From NCBI RefSeq assembly GCF_946221105.1, contig NZ_CAMICL010000019.1, forward strand, positions 1 through 39,638: 39,638 bases of DNA. Reading direction: 5' to 3'. The notes below the pieces were generated by a model. That model was not told where the DNA came from. It saw only the letters and a list, made by a program, of their open reading frames with translations, and made no database searches. Of this stretch, positions 1 through 7,590 are shown in pieces; positions within the stretch are counted from its first letter, which is position 1; every line of letters starts with the position of its first letter. Both the position numbers and the translations under genes were made by a program. This DNA is from an uncultured Corynebacterium sp. (GTDB lineage Bacteria; Actinomycetota; Actinomycetes; Mycobacteriales; Mycobacteriaceae).

Positions 1-21
1 GTCATGAACAAAACCTCCTAC
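1..21 (-). CDS. Possible start of a divergent gene cut by the window edge
   Basis: On the minus strand a strong Shine-Dalgarno sequence, TAGGAGG (21-15), is followed after about 8 nt by an ATG at 5-3. Only five bases of the possible gene lie inside the window, so no product can be named. If real, it is transcribed away from hpf and shares the 1-333 intergenic region with it. A chance match is possible. Confidence 0.35.
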
Positions 22-146
22 GGTTCGTCGTTCACAACCACTCTGGCACTAAGGGATTCCGCCGCGAAGTGTCGGGGAGGGAGGCGGGGCTCCGTCCGGC
101 CGGGCCGTGAACCATTTTGCCTGGTCACTTTTGCGACCTGGGGAAA

Positions 147-182
147 GTGAATAAATCTACGGCCAAAAGTAGATTTGTTCAC
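147..182. promoter_or_regulatory. 14-bp imperfect inverted repeat, candidate operator
   Basis: The left arm GTGAATAAATCTAC (147-160) and right arm GTAGATTTGTTCAC (169-182) match at 13 of 14 positions around an 8-nt centre. The inner eight bases of each arm (153-160 and 169-176) match perfectly. No T-run follows, so a terminator is unlikely. The outer GTGA/TCAC halves recall CRP/GlxR-type sites, but the spacing is wrong for them. The regulator is unknown. Confidence 0.5.
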
Positions 183-286
183 AACGGGGCCCGCAGACCA
201 ACTGGGTCCGCACAGCTAGCTCGGTGAACTGTTGCAAGGGGCAGAGAGCTTTCGCCAAAACCGGCCGAATTGGTCATAACCAGTTG

Positions 287-292
287 TATAGT
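287..292 (+). promoter_or_regulatory. Candidate -10 element for hpf
   Basis: TATAGT lies 41 nt before the hpf start codon. No clear -35 hexamer is visible at the usual spacing, which is common in corynebacteria. The mRNA would carry a leader of roughly 35 nt that includes the GGGAGGA ribosome-binding site. Confidence 0.4.
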
Positions 293-333
293 GGTGGTGG
301 ACACAGTTCCTACTACCTCAAGGGAGGACGCAG

Positions 334-1026
334 ATGACGTCTGCAGACCGTAACCCGATCCAAGAGACGCTGAGCCCGGAAGCCCAGGTCACCATCACCG
401 GGCGAAACGTCGAGGTCCCAGAGCATTTCCAGGAACGAGTGAACGGCAAGCTGGCCAAGATTGAAAAGCTTGACCCGACGCTGAAGTCGTTCCATGTGGA
501 GCTGAAGCACGAGAAGAACCCGCGCCGCGAGTCGGAGGCGGAGCGCATCCAGATCACCGCCACCGGCTCCGGCCACCTGGCCCGCGCTGAGGCGAAGGAG
601 GAGAACTTCTACGCCGCGCTCGAGGCAGCGGTGGACAAGCTGGAACGCTCGCTGCGCAAGGTCAAGGCACGCCGCAACATCGCGATGTCCGGCCACCGCG
701 CTCCGAAGAGCACCGGCGTGCTGGCCGCGGAGATGGAGGCGGACGCGAAGGCAGAGCAGGAGCGCGCCGCGAACGAAGCTGACAAGTACGACGTGGACCC
801 GTACGCGGACCAGGTCGAGGACGTCGTCCCGGGCCAGATTGTGCGCTCCAAGGTGCACTCCAACGCCCCGCGCAGCGTGGACGACGCGCTCAGCGAGATG
901 GAGCTGGTGGGCCACGACTTCTACCTCTTCGTCAATGAGGAGACCAACCGTCCGGCAGTGGTGTACCGCCGCCACGCGTTCGATTACGGCTTGATCGAGC
1001 TCGCCCCGGAGGGGGACGCGGAGTAA
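334..1026 (+). CDS. hpf: Long-form ribosome hibernation-promoting factor (HPF)
   Basis: This 230-residue protein has the two-domain layout of long HPF. An N-terminal S30AE/YfiA fold (about residues 16-115) contains VTITGRNVEVPEHFQE and a basic helix with KLERSLRKVKARR. A charged linker follows, and then the C-terminal dimerisation domain (about 170-225), which includes DDALSEMELVGHDFYLFVNEE and an AVVYRRH strand. Long HPF binds the 30S decoding region and pairs two ribosomes into inactive 100S particles in stationary phase or stress. The ATG at 334 follows GGGAGGA by 5 nt. A GC-rich hairpin separates it from secA, the same neighbour as in mycobacteria and other corynebacteria. Confidence 0.95.
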   Translation: MTSADRNPIQETLSPEAQVTITGRNVEVPEHFQERVNGKLAKIEKLDPTLKSFHVELKHEKNPRRESEAERIQITATGSGHLARAEAKEENFYAALEAAVDKLERSLRKVKARRNIAMSGHRAPKSTGVLAAEMEADAKAEQERAANEADKYDVDPYADQVEDVVPGQIVRSKVHSNAPRSVDDALSEMELVGHDFYLFVNEETNRPAVVYRRHAFDYGLIELAPEGDAE

Positions 1027-1044
1027 CCGCAGCTCAAGCTAGTA

Positions 1045-1094
1045 AACCCCGCCCCGGCTCAGTTCTGTTTATGGTTCTGGGCTGGGGCGGGGTT
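1045..1094 (+). terminator. GC-rich hairpin after hpf
   Basis: An 18-nt left arm AACCCCGCCCCGGCTCAG (1045-1062) pairs with 1077-1094 around a 14-nt loop, with at most one internal mismatch. There is no real T-run after it, so termination may be partial. It sits 19 nt after the hpf stop codon. Confidence 0.6.
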
Positions 1095-1110
1095 CGTCGA
1101 TAGGCAATTG
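1094..1110 (+). repeat. Left copy of a 17-bp inverted repeat flanking secA
   Basis: TCGTCGATAGGCAATTG reappears in inverted orientation at 3767-3783 with one mismatch (16 of 17). The left copy also begins a small perfect hairpin, ATAGGCA-ATTG-TGCCTAT (1100-1117), upstream of the secA promoter. Confidence 0.6.
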
Positions 1111-1121
1111 TGCCTATGGGG

Positions 1122-1152
1122 TTGTCTATACCCCGGGAGGCGTGCGTACAAT
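1122..1152 (+). promoter_or_regulatory. Candidate secA promoter
   Basis: TACAAT (1147-1152) is a good actinobacterial -10, with TTGTCT (1122-1127) as a weak -35 at 19-nt spacing. Transcription from here would give a secA leader of about 47 nt. Confidence 0.5.
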
Positions 1153-1206
1153 GGCCGGTTGTATCACCTTGGCCCTGTCAACCCATCAGTAAAGGACTTT
1201 GCACAC

Positions 1207-3765
1207 GTGTTTGGACTGTCGAAGCTGCTCCGTGCCGGTGAGGGGCGCACCGTAAAGCGCCTTGCCAAGATCGCCGATCAGGTCATGGCGCTCGACGACG
1301 AGTACGCCGCGCTGACCGACGAGGAGCTCAAGGCCAAGACCGCCGAGTTCAAGGAAAAGATCGCAGACGGCGCGAGCCTGGACGACATCCTGCTCGACGC
1401 GTTCGCCACCGCCCGCGAAGCCTCCTGGCGCGTGCTCGGCCAGAAGCACTTCAAGGTGCAGATCATGGGCGGCGCCGCCCTGCACTTCGGCAACGTCGCC
1501 GAGATGAAGACCGGTGAAGGCAAGACCCTGACGTCTGTGCTGCCGGCGTACCTCAACGCCCTGTCCGGCAAGGGCGTGCACGTGGTTACCGTCAACGACT
1601 ACCTGGCTAAGCGCGACGCCGAGATGATGGGCCGCGTCCACCACTTCCTGGGCCTTGAGGTGGGCGTGATCCTGTCTGACATGCGCCCGGCCGAGCGCAA
1701 GAAGGCCTACGACGCCGACATCACTTACGGCACCAACAACGAGCTCGGCTTCGACTACCTGCGCGACAACATGACGCGCTCCGTCGACGACATCGTCCAG
1801 CGCGGCCACAACTACGCCATCGTGGATGAGGTGGACTCCATCCTCATCGACGAGGCGCGTACCCCGCTGATCATCTCCGGCCCGGTGGACGGCTCCAGCC
1901 AGTTCTACAACGTGTTCGCGCAGCTCGCGCCGCGCATGCGCGAGGGCATCCACTACGAAGTGGATCAGCGCAAGCGCACCGTGGGCATCTCCGAGGAGGG
2001 CGTGGAGTTCGTCGAGGACCAGCTGGGCATTGACAACCTCTACGCCCCGGAGCACTCGCAGCTGGTCAGCTACCTCAACAACGCCATCAAGGCGAAGGAG
2101 CTGTTCGAGCGCGACAAGGACTACATCATCCGCCAGGGCGAGGTGATGATCGTGGACGGCTTCACCGGCCGCGTGCTGGCGGGCCGCCGCTACAACGAGG
2201 GCATGCACCAGGCCATTGAGGCCAAGGAGCAGGTGGAGATCAAAAACGAGAACCAGACCCTGGCCACGGTGACCCTGCAGAACTACTTCCGTCTCTACGA
2301 CAAGCTGTCCGGCATGACCGGTACCGCCGAAACTGAGGCGGCGGAGCTGCACCAGATTTACAAGATGGACGTCGTCCAGATCCCGCCGAACCGCCCGAAC
2401 CAGCGCGCGGACCGCGACGACTTGATCTACAAGACCCAGGAGGCGAAGTTCGCCGCCGTGGCGGAGGACATCGCGGAGCACGCGGCGAAGGGCCAGCCGG
2501 TGCTGGTGGGCACCACCTCGGTGGAGCGCTCCGAGTACCTGTCGCAGCTGCTCACCCGCAAGGGCGTGGAGCACAACGTGCTCAACGCGAAGTACCACGA
2601 GGAAGAGGGCCGCATCATCGCCGAGGCCGGCCTGCCGGGCAAGGTGACCGTGTCCACCAACATGGCCGGCCGCGGCACCGACATCGTGCTCGGCGGCAAC
2701 CCGGAGATCCTTCTGGACGCGAAGCTGCAGGCCCAGGGCCTGGATCCGCTGGAGGATTCGGAGCGCTACCAGGAGGCCTGGGACGAGCAGCTCCCGGCTG
2801 CCAAGGAGCGTTCGCAGCAGCTTGGCGACGAGGTGCGCGAGGCCGGCGGCCTGTACGTCATCGGCACCGAGCGCCACGAATCGCGCCGCATTGACAACCA
2901 GCTGCGCGGCCGCTCCGGCCGCCAGGGTGATCCGGGCGAGTCCCGCTTCTACCTGTCCATGCGCGACGAGCTGATGGTGCGCTTCGTGGGCCAGTCCATG
3001 GAGAACATGATGAACCGTCTCAACGTGCCGGACGATGTGCCGATTGAGGCGAAGATGGTCTCCAACGCGATTAAGGGCGCGCAGTCCCAGGTGGAGAACC
3101 AGAACTTCGAGATGCGCAAGAACGTGCTCAAGTACGACGAGGTGCTCAACGAGCAGCGCAAGGTGGTCTACCGCGAGCGCCAGGAGATCCTGGGCTCGAA
3201 GGACATCGCCGGCCAGGTGCGCCGCATGATCGATTCCACCATCGGCGCCTACGTCGACGGCGCGACCGCAGAGGGCTACGTGGAGGATTGGGACCTCGAC
3301 GGCCTGTGGAACGCGCTGGATTCCCTGTACGGCCCGACGGTCAGCGCGCAGGAGCTCATCGACGGCGACGAGTACGGCCGCGCCGGTGAGCTCACCTCGG
3401 AGCAGCTGCGTCAGGCGCTGCTCGACGACGCGAACGCCCAGTACAACAAGCTGGAGGAAAACGTGGCGTCGATTGGCGGCGAGGAGCAGATGCGCAACTT
3501 GGAGCGCATGGTGATCCTGCCGATCATCGACACGAAGTGGCGCGAGCACCTTTACGAGATGGACTACCTCAAGGAGGGCATCGGCCTGCGCGCGATGGCG
3601 CAGCGCGACCCGCTGGTGGAGTACCAGAAGGAGGGCGGCGACATGTTCAACGCGATGAACGAGGCCGTCCAGGAGGAGACGGTGCGCCAGCTGTTCACCA
3701 TGCGCAAGCAGTTTGAGACGCAGGAGACCGAGCAGGCCGAGGCGGGCGGCTCGACCGTCGTCTAG
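1207..3765 (+). CDS. secA: Preprotein translocase ATPase SecA1
   Basis: SecA is the cytoplasmic motor that pushes unfolded preproteins through SecYEG. From GTG 1207 the protein is 852 residues and begins FGLSKLLRAGEGR, the usual SecA N-terminus. Walker A MKTGEGKT lies at residues 100-107 and the DEAD-like motif DEVD at 207-210. The sequence also holds MAGRGTDIVLGGN, the QLRGRSGRQGDPG motif VI, and a helical-scaffold region. The C-terminal zinc-binding SEC-C tail is absent, as is normal for actinobacterial SecA1. An upstream in-frame GTG (1108) would add 33 residues unlike any SecA, so I reject it. The gene is flanked by a near-identical inverted repeat. Confidence 0.97.
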   Translation: MFGLSKLLRAGEGRTVKRLAKIADQVMALDDEYAALTDEELKAKTAEFKEKIADGASLDDILLDAFATAREASWRVLGQKHFKVQIMGGAALHFGNVAEMKTGEGKTLTSVLPAYLNALSGKGVHVVTVNDYLAKRDAEMMGRVHHFLGLEVGVILSDMRPAERKKAYDADITYGTNNELGFDYLRDNMTRSVDDIVQRGHNYAIVDEVDSILIDEARTPLIISGPVDGSSQFYNVFAQLAPRMREGIHYEVDQRKRTVGISEEGVEFVEDQLGIDNLYAPEHSQLVSYLNNAIKAKELFERDKDYIIRQGEVMIVDGFTGRVLAGRRYNEGMHQAIEAKEQVEIKNENQTLATVTLQNYFRLYDKLSGMTGTAETEAAELHQIYKMDVVQIPPNRPNQRADRDDLIYKTQEAKFAAVAEDIAEHAAKGQPVLVGTTSVERSEYLSQLLTRKGVEHNVLNAKYHEEEGRIIAEAGLPGKVTVSTNMAGRGTDIVLGGNPEILLDAKLQAQGLDPLEDSERYQEAWDEQLPAAKERSQQLGDEVREAGGLYVIGTERHESRRIDNQLRGRSGRQGDPGESRFYLSMRDELMVRFVGQSMENMMNRLNVPDDVPIEAKMVSNAIKGAQSQVENQNFEMRKNVLKYDEVLNEQRKVVYRERQEILGSKDIAGQVRRMIDSTIGAYVDGATAEGYVEDWDLDGLWNALDSLYGPTVSAQELIDGDEYGRAGELTSEQLRQALLDDANAQYNKLEENVASIGGEEQMRNLERMVILPIIDTKWREHLYEMDYLKEGIGLRAMAQRDPLVEYQKEGGDMFNAMNEAVQEETVRQLFTMRKQFETQETEQAEAGGSTVV

Positions 3766-3766
3766 G

Positions 3767-3783
3767 CAATTGCTTATCGACGA
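3767..3783 (+). repeat. Right copy of the 17-bp inverted repeat flanking secA
   Basis: CAATTGCTTATCGACGA begins 2 nt after the secA stop codon. It is the reverse complement of 1094-1110 with a single C/T difference. It lies between the convergent ends of secA and the next gene. Confidence 0.6.
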
Positions 3784-3792
3784 GCTGCCGCC

Positions 3793-4224
3793 TCACAGCA
3801 CCTTGAAGGCAACCAGCTTGCCGTCGCAGATTTTCGCGGCGTAAGCGCGCCTGGTGCCGTCGGTGGTTTCGACGGTGCCGAAGAATTCCCCGCCCTCGCG
3901 GGCGTGGCAGGTGACCACCCGGTGCCTGCCCGCCGCGGGGGCGGTGCTCTTGGGCGCGCTTGTCAGGGCCGCGGCGTGCTGCCGGGCGCGGATGTGGGCG
4001 CGCACCGCTGGCGCGAAGCGCCACGCCATCATGGACGTGGCCCGGTGTTTGCTCATGGCGGCGTTGAGCGCCTCCGCCACGACCGGCTCCACGTCGGTGG
4101 GGGCGCCGGGTGGCACGAACTCGGGCCGTTTCGTGCCGAGGGGCCGGCTGAGTGCGGCGGGCGTCTGGTTTCGCCGGGGCACGAGCACTTGCACGTGCCT
4201 GTGCCCTGGGGCGGTGTAGTACAT
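3793..4224 (-). CDS. Rv3235-like (DUF6459-type) protein of unknown function
   Basis: About 143 residues from ATG 4224, which has GGGAGG 9 nt upstream; an ATG three codons earlier (4233) directly abuts that ribosome-binding site. The middle is Ala/Arg-rich with a helix around NAAMSKHRATSMMAWRFAP. The C-terminal third (from about HRVVTCHAREGGEFFGTV) looks like a small beta-rich domain ending YAAKICDGKLVAFKVL, which resembles the mycobacterial Rv3235 family near secA1. No catalytic motif or signal peptide is visible. It converges on secA with only 27 nt between the stop codons. The family assignment is by eye and moderate. Confidence 0.6.
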   Translation of the reverse strand: MYYTAPGHRHVQVLVPRRNQTPAALSRPLGTKRPEFVPPGAPTDVEPVVAEALNAAMSKHRATSMMAWRFAPAVRAHIRARQHAAALTSAPKSTAPAAGRHRVVTCHAREGGEFFGTVETTDGTRRAYAAKICDGKLVAFKVL

Positions 4225-4381
4225 GGCGGGCATCCTCCCTCATAGTCACGCGGGAATGCGTGGTGGAGGGGGACGGGCGTGGTGCGGGGTAGGTAGTATT
4301 GTCCACGTTCGCAGCCGCCCGTGTAAAGGGTGTGCTCACTACAGTAGGCATCCGCGACGCAACCAACGAAAGAGGGATCCC

Positions 4382-4795
4382 GTGCAGGGCTTGATCATCG
4401 ACTACGCAGGAGTGCTGGACACCGGTGCAGAGGACGAGCAGCGCTGGGAAACCCTCATCGAGGCGGTGAAGGCCAAGGACATCGCCGTGGGCATCCTCTC
4501 CAACGAGGAAGGCGAGGGCGAGATGGCGGAAAAGATCCGCGAGTGGGAGTTCGGCGGACTGGTAGATGCCGTGGTGCTCTCCGGCGAGATCGGGGCGGAG
4601 AAGCCGGAGCGCGCCGCGTTCCAGGCCGCGGCCGACGCGATCGGCGTGGACCTCAACGACTGCGTGATGATCGACGACGACATCATGAACGTCCGCGCCG
4701 CGGTCGAGTACAACATGATCGGCATCCTGCACACCGCCATCGACCGCACCGCGGTGGAGATCCAGTCCCTGTTCGACGTCGAGGGCGAGTTCTAG
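4382..4795 (+). CDS. Small cap-less HAD-like hydrolase
   Basis: A 137-residue HAD-fold protein. Motif I is IIDYAGVLD (nucleophile Asp7). Motif II is the Ser in GILSN (Ser40), motif III the Lys in AEKPERAAF (Lys74), and motif IV MIDDD (98-100). The second Asp of the phosphatase DxD is Ala9, as in other DxxG-type HAD proteins, so phosphatase activity is uncertain. No cap domain fits in this length. GTG 4382 follows AGAGGGA closely. The stop shares its G with the start of the next gene (TAGTG), so the pair is probably translationally coupled. A candidate -10, TACAGT, is at 4340-4345. Confidence 0.8.
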   Translation: MQGLIIDYAGVLDTGAEDEQRWETLIEAVKAKDIAVGILSNEEGEGEMAEKIREWEFGGLVDAVVLSGEIGAEKPERAAFQAAADAIGVDLNDCVMIDDDIMNVRAAVEYNMIGILHTAIDRTAVEIQSLFDVEGEF

Positions 4796-5298
4796 TGCGC
4801 GTTTACATCCCCGCCACCTTCGGCATGCTCGCGGCGCTAGAGGACAACCGCCTGATCCACGCCCGCAACGGCTGGGCGTTCGCCGCCACCGAGGCACTGC
4901 ACGAGTTTTTCACCTCCGGCGACCAGGAGGAGATCGAGGCCGTGGCGTTCGACGACGCGGCGATGGCATCCATCCGCCTGTTGGCCATCGGCGACGAGGA
5001 GCGCCACCCGCACCGCCGCGTGGTGGTCTCCGCGGACGTGCCGGATTCTCAGGCCACCCCGGATCCGGAGATGGGCGAGTCCGTGGTGAAGCTGTCCGCG
5101 CCAGTGAACCTCGAGGACATCGCGGCGATCCACGTGGACATCGCGGAGGCCGAGGAAGCCACCGCGAAGGCCATCGAGGTCATCGACGCCGCCGACCTGG
5201 GCGACGAAGACGCCGAGCTTGCCGTGGGCGACGCTCAGGACAACTACATGGCGTTCTACGACCCGAGCGAGCTACCGGTCCTCGTCGAGTTGCTTTAG
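4795..5298 (+). CDS. DUF6912-type conserved actinobacterial protein
   Basis: A 167-residue acidic protein that begins VRVYIPATFGMLAAL, the typical opening of this small actinobacterial family. A helix around FAATEALHEFFTSG follows, and the C-terminus is Glu/Ala-rich, ending YDPSELPVLVELL. No catalytic residues stand out and the function is unknown. GTG 4795 overlaps the last base of the HAD gene, so the two are coupled. Its 3' end overlaps that of rsgA by 27 bp on the opposite strand. Confidence 0.75.
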   Translation: MRVYIPATFGMLAALEDNRLIHARNGWAFAATEALHEFFTSGDQEEIEAVAFDDAAMASIRLLAIGDEERHPHRRVVVSADVPDSQATPDPEMGESVVKLSAPVNLEDIAAIHVDIAEAEEATAKAIEVIDAADLGDEDAELAVGDAQDNYMAFYDPSELPVLVELL

Positions 5299-6297
5299 CT
5301 CCCAGTCGTTGTTGGAGTGCAGGGCCGCCAAAAGGCCCCGCACCGCGGCGGCCCGGCGGCCGACGGGGGAGTCCGGGTCCAGCTCGTCCCAGGCGCATTC
5401 CGGGTCCGCCGGGGGACCCAAGTGCGTGCAGCCGCGGGGGCAGCGCTGCGCCGCCTCTTCTAGGTCCGGGAAGACGTCCACGATTTCTTCGGGGGAGACG
5501 TGCGCCAGGCCGAAGGAGCGGATGCCGGGGGTGTCGATGATCCAGCCGCCGCCGGGCACCTCGAGGGCCACGGACTGGGTGGAGGTGTGCCGGCCCTTGC
5601 CTACGCCGGAGACCTCGCCGGTTTCGCGGTCCGCGTCCGGCACGATGCGGTTGACCAGGGTGGACTTGCCCACACCGGAGTGGCCGATAAGGGCGGAGAC
5701 GTGACCGTCGATAAGCTTTAGCAGCTGCTCCACGCCGTCCTCGACGCCGGTGCGCAACACCTCCACTCCCATGGCCTCGAGCTCGCGCTCGAAGTCGGTA
5801 GGGTCCGCCAGGTCGGTCTTGGTCACGCACACCACCGGGGTCACGCCGCCGACGAAGGCGGCGATTAGGGCGCGCTCGACAAAGCCGGTGCGCGGCGGCG
5901 GGTCGGCGGCCGCGACCACGATGAGCATCAGCTGCGCGTTGGCGACGATGATGCGCTCGTAGGGGTCCGTGTCGTCCGCTGTGCGGCGCAGCACCGAGCT
6001 GCGCTCCTCGCGCTTGACGATGCGGGCGAGGGTGTCTTTCGCGCCCGAGGTGTCGCCGACCACGCCGACGCGGTCGCCCACCTCGATGGAGGTGCGCTTC
6101 AGCTCGCGGGCGCGGGTGCACTGCAGGCGGGTGCCGGCATCATCGAGCACCACGCCCCAGCGGCCGCGGTCCTTGGCCACGACGAGGCCGAACTCGGCGT
6201 CGTCGTGCGTGGGGCGGTTCTTCGAGCGCGGGCGCGAGCCTTTGCCGGGGCGCACGCGCACATCGGACTCGTCGTAGTCGGCGAAGCTGCGGCCCAT
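5272..6297 (-). CDS. rsgA: Ribosome small-subunit GTPase RsgA
   Basis: A 341-residue circularly permuted GTPase that checks late 30S assembly. An OB-fold domain (about 35-100) comes first. G4 TKTD (159-162) precedes G1 GHSGVGKST (205-213) and G3 DTPG (255-258), which is the permuted order diagnostic of RsgA. The C-terminal zinc site is Cys286, Cys290, His292 and Cys301. The N-terminus is basic (RVRPGKGSRPRSKNRP), consistent with rRNA contact. ATG 6297 shares its A with the aroA stop (TAATG), so it is translated as an operon with aroA, as in mycobacteria. Its end overlaps the convergent DUF6912 gene. Confidence 0.95.
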   Translation of the reverse strand: MGRSFADYDESDVRVRPGKGSRPRSKNRPTHDDAEFGLVVAKDRGRWGVVLDDAGTRLQCTRARELKRTSIEVGDRVGVVGDTSGAKDTLARIVKREERSSVLRRTADDTDPYERIIVANAQLMLIVVAAADPPPRTGFVERALIAAFVGGVTPVVCVTKTDLADPTDFERELEAMGVEVLRTGVEDGVEQLLKLIDGHVSALIGHSGVGKSTLVNRIVPDADRETGEVSGVGKGRHTSTQSVALEVPGGGWIIDTPGIRSFGLAHVSPEEIVDVFPDLEEAAQRCPRGCTHLGPPADPECAWDELDPDSPVGRRAAAVRGLLAALHSNNDWELKQLDEDR

Positions 6298-7568
6298 TAC
6301 TGCGCCACCACCTCCGCCCACATGTCGGCGAACCCGGGCAGCGTCTTGGCGGTGGTCTCGATGTTTTCCACCTCGACGCCGTCCACCACCAGGCCGATGA
6401 TGGCGCCGGCGGTGGCCATGCGGTGGTCGTCGTAGGTGTGCCAGGCCCCGCCGCGCATCCGGGCCGGGGTGATGCGCAGGCCGTCGCCGAGCTCCTCGCA
6501 GTTGCCGCCCAGCCCGTTGATTTCGCGCGAGAGCGCGGCCAGCCGGTCGGTTTCGTGGCCGCGCAGGTGGGCGATGCCGGTCAGTTCGCTCGGCGTGGTG
6601 GCGCAGGCGGCGATGGCGGCGACGGTGGGGGCGAGCTCGCCGATGTCGCTCATGTCGATGCGGATGCCGCGCAGGTTGCCGGCCTCCGAGCCGCGCACGC
6701 GCAGGGTGTGGCCGGCGCCGGCGGCCTCCAGCTCCACCTCGCAGCCCATGCGCTCCAGGATGGACTGCATGGTCGCGCCCGGCTGGGTGGTGGTCACCGG
6801 CCAGTGCGGGATGCGCACCTCGCCGCCCGTGACCGCCGCGGCGGCCAAGAACGGCGCGGCGTTGGACAGGTCCGGCTCGATCTCCCAGTAGGTGCCGCGG
6901 ATTTCCTGCGGCTCCACGGACCAGGAGTTGGCGGTGGCGTTGACCTCAACGCCTGCGTGTTCCAGCATCGCCACGGTCATCTCAATGTGCGGCATCGACG
7001 GCAGGGTGCCGCCGGTGTGGCGGATCTGCACGCCGCGCTCGAACCGGGGCGCGGCGAGCAGCAGGCCGGAGACGAACTGGGAGGAGCCGGACGCGTCGAT
7101 TTCCACCGGGCCGCCCTCGGCGCGGCCGGTGCCGTGGACGGTAAACGGCAGCGCGTCGCCCGCCACGGAAACACCCAGGGTACGCAGGGCGTCCAGGATG
7201 GTGGTCATGGGGCGTTTGCGGGCGTGGGCGTCGCCGTCGAAAAGCACGGGCCCATCCGCGAACGCCGCGACGGGCGGCACGAACCGCATCACGGTGCCCG
7301 CCAGGCCGCAGTCGACCTCGGCGGAGCGCAGCTTGCCCGGGGAGACGCGAATGGTCTCGCCGTCGCGCTCGATGGCGGTGCCCATGGCGCGCAGCGCATC
7401 TTCCATCAGGTCCGTGTCGCGCGAGCGCAGCGCGCCGACGATCGTGGACGGGCCGGACGCGAGCGCCGACAAAATGTAGGCGCGGTTGGTCATGGATTTG
7501 GACCCGGGCACCTGTTGCGTGTGGGTGATCGGGCTGGGGTGAAACGGCGCAGGCCACATTTCGGTCAT
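6297..7568 (-). CDS. aroA: 3-phosphoshikimate 1-carboxyvinyltransferase (EPSP synthase)
   Basis: EPSP synthase condenses shikimate-3-phosphate with phosphoenolpyruvate in aromatic amino acid synthesis. The protein has PGSKSMTNRAYIL near the N-terminus, GLAGTVMRFVPP, DASGSSQFVSGLLL, RGHETDRLAALSREI and YDDHRMATAGAI. All are family signatures across the two inside-out alpha/beta domains. From ATG 7568 it is 423 residues, the usual length. That start is exactly 7 nt after a TATCAT -10 on the minus strand, which suggests a leaderless mRNA. ATGs at 7577 and 7559 are alternatives. It is coupled to rsgA downstream and diverges from the HMCES-type gene. Confidence 0.95.
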   Translation of the reverse strand: MTEMWPAPFHPSPITHTQQVPGSKSMTNRAYILSALASGPSTIVGALRSRDTDLMEDALRAMGTAIERDGETIRVSPGKLRSAEVDCGLAGTVMRFVPPVAAFADGPVLFDGDAHARKRPMTTILDALRTLGVSVAGDALPFTVHGTGRAEGGPVEIDASGSSQFVSGLLLAAPRFERGVQIRHTGGTLPSMPHIEMTVAMLEHAGVEVNATANSWSVEPQEIRGTYWEIEPDLSNAAPFLAAAAVTGGEVRIPHWPVTTTQPGATMQSILERMGCEVELEAAGAGHTLRVRGSEAGNLRGIRIDMSDIGELAPTVAAIAACATTPSELTGIAHLRGHETDRLAALSREINGLGGNCEELGDGLRITPARMRGGAWHTYDDHRMATAGAIIGLVVDGVEVENIETTAKTLPGFADMWAEVVAQ

Positions 7569-7575
7569 GGAAGTC

Positions 7576-7583
7576 ATGATAAT
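7576..7583. promoter_or_regulatory. Interleaved divergent -10 elements for aroA and the HMCES-type gene
   Basis: On the plus strand GATAAT (7578-7583) is 7 nt before ATG 7591. On the minus strand TATCAT (7581-7576) is 7 nt before ATG 7568. The two -10 hexamers overlap, so RNA polymerase could not hold both open complexes at once. Both mRNAs would be leaderless. Confidence 0.5.
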
Positions 7584-7590
7584 GGAGGGC

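Larger units (their letters stand above)
22..333. other. Intergenic region upstream of hpf
   Basis: I see no convincing coding sequence in this stretch. It contains a long imperfect palindrome (147-182), a candidate -10 for hpf (287-292) and the hpf ribosome-binding site GGGAGGA (322-328). It separates hpf from a possible divergent gene at the left edge. Confidence 0.6.

Noticed and set aside
142..292. SigH-type promoter for hpf
   Set aside because: No GGAA…GTT pair is found at 16-20-nt spacing; only a vegetative-like -10 is seen.
22..333. Structured riboswitch (for example c-di-AMP type) on the minus strand before the divergent start
   Set aside because: I could not match the conserved core segments of any riboswitch class; only simple palindromes are visible.
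1108..1206. Longer secA start at GTG 1108
   Set aside because: It would add 33 residues unlike SecA, overlap the promoter at 1147-1152, and replace the normal FGLSKLLR N-terminus.
1186..3549. A 787-residue open frame antisense to secA
   Set aside because: Composition is the usual His/Leu/Val shadow of a high-GC gene; secA on the plus strand is unambiguous.
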